This document shows, piece after piece, positions 12,501 to 12,676 of a stretch of 12,676 bases of DNA; within the stretch, counting starts at the first letter, position 1; each line of letters opens with the position of its first letter. Below the pieces are notes generated by a model. That model searched no databases. It was not told the origin of the DNA and saw nothing but the letters and a program-made list of their open reading frames with translations. A program made the position numbers and the translations under genes. The stretch is from Coriobacteriales bacterium (GTDB lineage: Bacteria > Actinomycetota > Coriobacteriia > Coriobacteriales > UBA8131): positions 1 through 12,676 of the forward strand of contig JAITNB010000085.1 in the NCBI GenBank assembly GCA_031290695.1, given 5' to 3'.

Positions 12501-12672
12501 GCAGCAGGCCGGCCGTGCTGGCACAGGTGAACTCCTCGATAACAGTGTCAAGGCCAGCGTCACGCAAGCGCACGGCTATGTGGTCTGCTGCCCGCTGCTC
12601 GGCCTTCGAGCCTGCGGGGCGCGGCCCAATCTCCTGCACCAGTTCTTCCACGTACTCCGTTAATACTGCCAT
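9559..12672 (-). CDS. M28-like membrane protein, domain split by a long low-complexity linker
   Basis: This 1037-residue protein begins MAVLTEYVEELVQEIGPRPAGS, a typical M28 aminopeptidase N-terminus. Upstream sequence is only 4 nt, so no ribosome site can be seen and the start is the likely one, not proven. Residues 1-235 hold the first half of an M28-like domain (VVVAHYDS, 132-139; LGANCNGSG, 215-223) with four hydrophobic helices at about 54-75, 79-97, 158-178 and 182-207. Residues about 236-878 are low complexity: Arg/Ser/Asp repeats (242-292), a Glu/Gln run (417-436), Pro-Ala-Glu repeats (528-563) and Ser-Arg-Thr/Ala repeats (663-690). Residues about 879-1037 resemble the second half (WLVALGAHGADNAG; LIINLEGVG; SSKDTPEHLS). 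Several metal ligands differ from the family: canonical Asp is C219, the Glu-Glu pair is H905-G906, Asp is E932, and the last His is a Ser. H136 is kept. Peptidase activity is doubtful. It could be a pseudo-enzyme or bind metal with an altered ligand set. Confidence 0.8.
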   Translation of the reverse strand: MAVLTEYVEELVQEIGPRPAGSKAEQRAADHIAVRLRDAGLDTVIEEFTCASTAGLLRILIYAVAALAAFVLYFMPGLRTGAFILALIAAALLVVDYLGKNPFAPFFKKSLSQNVVARYLPQEVAAKKRKIVVVAHYDSERAKLQALPFMANNLHQLRRVIRIAVVALPLVALLTLLPLPGFVISIAVVVACAFGAVALLALIVEVVNRLMPHTLGANCNGSGIAALHGIAERLFSLSNEPRRSRRSLGARRSERSGHGDRSDHSDRDRDRSDRDRSERSDRDRDRSERSRASATDPGFASTLAAADERVTPRASMASVVDTLDPNALAFDPVASFDPEAPVSAFDPSTPPAHSENEQTIDLAPPVSRDAPRPVGSRTTIPAPPARGPARQFASATPSSASNLTQNPYIHVRKPLAEQQEQKEQQEQQEQREQQEQGAAARQKLILPQKREADGTPSWFANAKKKAEEKAEKSGTDAKDKAGYRSKFADVPTTGTALGHPETLDTEPVPSPARSGPVATVETLTALPVEPQPAESLPVAPPAEPLPAEPQPAEPTLAEPQPAEERFAKEQASAATTGEVAPIPASTSAPTPASAPVSQPTIPAPDAPRQKLPGPSLQPDFSGIDRSAFKVLPGLGANGPAVVVPANEERQGANAPLTMPPEPSRTSRASRASHTSQVSRTSQASRTSQPSHAPRPAHDEPRTSAPLGRLSALPSVAAGESGKIPTHQAGLVMSLDPSEVLLPESDSPINLTGAFAPLGATGVMRPVGEELLEYHEGGEHYIVDADDSSVVREYSETGTFSDPELVSMPSSRVRSFFGNMGDRISGKKKEKFEDAPSSWIGVDEGFDARKEGSSIGSWENFSEEEDDSWKGGAYGGTSYEGNVDAMMDLSQELLDKEVWLVALGAHGADNAGMKEFIRGHSSELRGALIINLEGVGAGELCFTIREGAAVGRNTDHRLQNLISSADKAVGVGISPMLFYGYETSASVALKEGMRAISLLGLEGKMPVGWSSSKDTPEHLSERTLASTSDVVIQLIKSN
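10603..10686. repeat. Short-period repeat encoding Ser-Arg-Thr/Ala-Ser in the M28-like linker
   Basis: Units of about 9 and 18 bp of the form TGTGATGTGCGTGACGCC repeat on the plus strand. They encode residues 663-690 (SRTSRASRASHTSQVSRTSQ and on) with a three-residue period. Confidence 0.8.
11365..11424. repeat. Glu/Gln codon repeat in the M28-like linker
   Basis: Encodes residues 417-436, a run of Gln, Glu and single Lys/Arg. On the plus strand it is repeated CTGTTC/TTGTTCCTG codons with a 9-15 bp period. As protein it is likely a short charged helix. Confidence 0.8.
11797..11949. repeat. Arg-Ser/Arg-Asp repeat tract in the M28-like linker
   Basis: A tandem array with a 6-bp base unit and a higher-order 30-bp unit: 11803-11832 is repeated from 11833 with few changes. 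It encodes residues 242-292, alternating Arg with Ser, Asp or Glu, immediately after the first M28 half. Confidence 0.85.
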
Positions 12673-12676
12673 AAAC

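Overview
The window is GC-rich, and every gene I can support lies on the minus strand, so the genes read right to left from base 12676 to base 1. Gene content suggests a Gram-positive, probably actinobacterial organism, most likely of the class Coriobacteriia. The grounds are a tsaB-rimI-tsaD triple fusion behind tsaE, a family-4 iron-sulfur uracil-DNA glycosylase, a tandem pair of TrkA-type RCK proteins, a 47-residue zinc-ribbon protein of the DUF5679 type, and a secreted pectate-lyase-like surface protein. The lineage is inferred from family knowledge, not from a database search.

Region by region in reading order. (1) 12672-9559 encodes a 1037-residue membrane protein. Its two ends resemble the two halves of an M28 aminopeptidase domain, but about 640 residues of low-complexity sequence separate them and most canonical metal ligands are replaced. 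(2) 9558-9386 is a spacer with 19-bp-period direct repeats. (3) 9385-9242 is the small zinc-ribbon gene, closed by a clear intrinsic terminator (9214-9184). (4) 9180-9106 holds two tandem hairpin repeats, followed by a -10-like box. (5) 9063-7711 encodes two RCK/TrkA potassium-uptake regulators. (6) 7695-7621 is tRNA-Gly(CCC). (7) 7563-2200 is a tight gene run: alr, a family-4 udg, tsaE, then tsaB-rimI-tsaD. The junctions after udg are a 4-nt and an 8-nt overlap. (8) 2199-1878 is a long 3' region with hairpins that ends in a convincing intrinsic terminator. (9) 1765-989 is a single-pass membrane protein of unknown function with its own promoter region. (10) 880-1 is the N-terminal 293 codons of a secreted surface protein that runs off the window.

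TsaE, TsaB and TsaD, with TsaC presumably elsewhere, make the tRNA modification t6A37. RimI acetylates ribosomal protein S18 in other bacteria. Alr makes D-alanine for the cell wall. Udg removes uracil from DNA. The twin RCK proteins should gate a K+ transporter that is not in this window. No phage, IS element or CRISPR array was found.

The most interesting signal is short repeats inside coding genes. A near-perfect hairpin of the kind usually seen between genes sits in frame inside the TsaD domain. A degenerate, inverted relative lies in the RimI-TsaD linker. A 37-bp repeat is shared by that linker and the 3' region. TsaE carries an in-frame 78-bp expansion bounded by identical 18-bp repeats, and Udg has a 45-bp tandem duplication in its tail. 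Together with the split, ligand-altered M28 protein and a possible structured RNA after tsaD, these are the items most worth following up.
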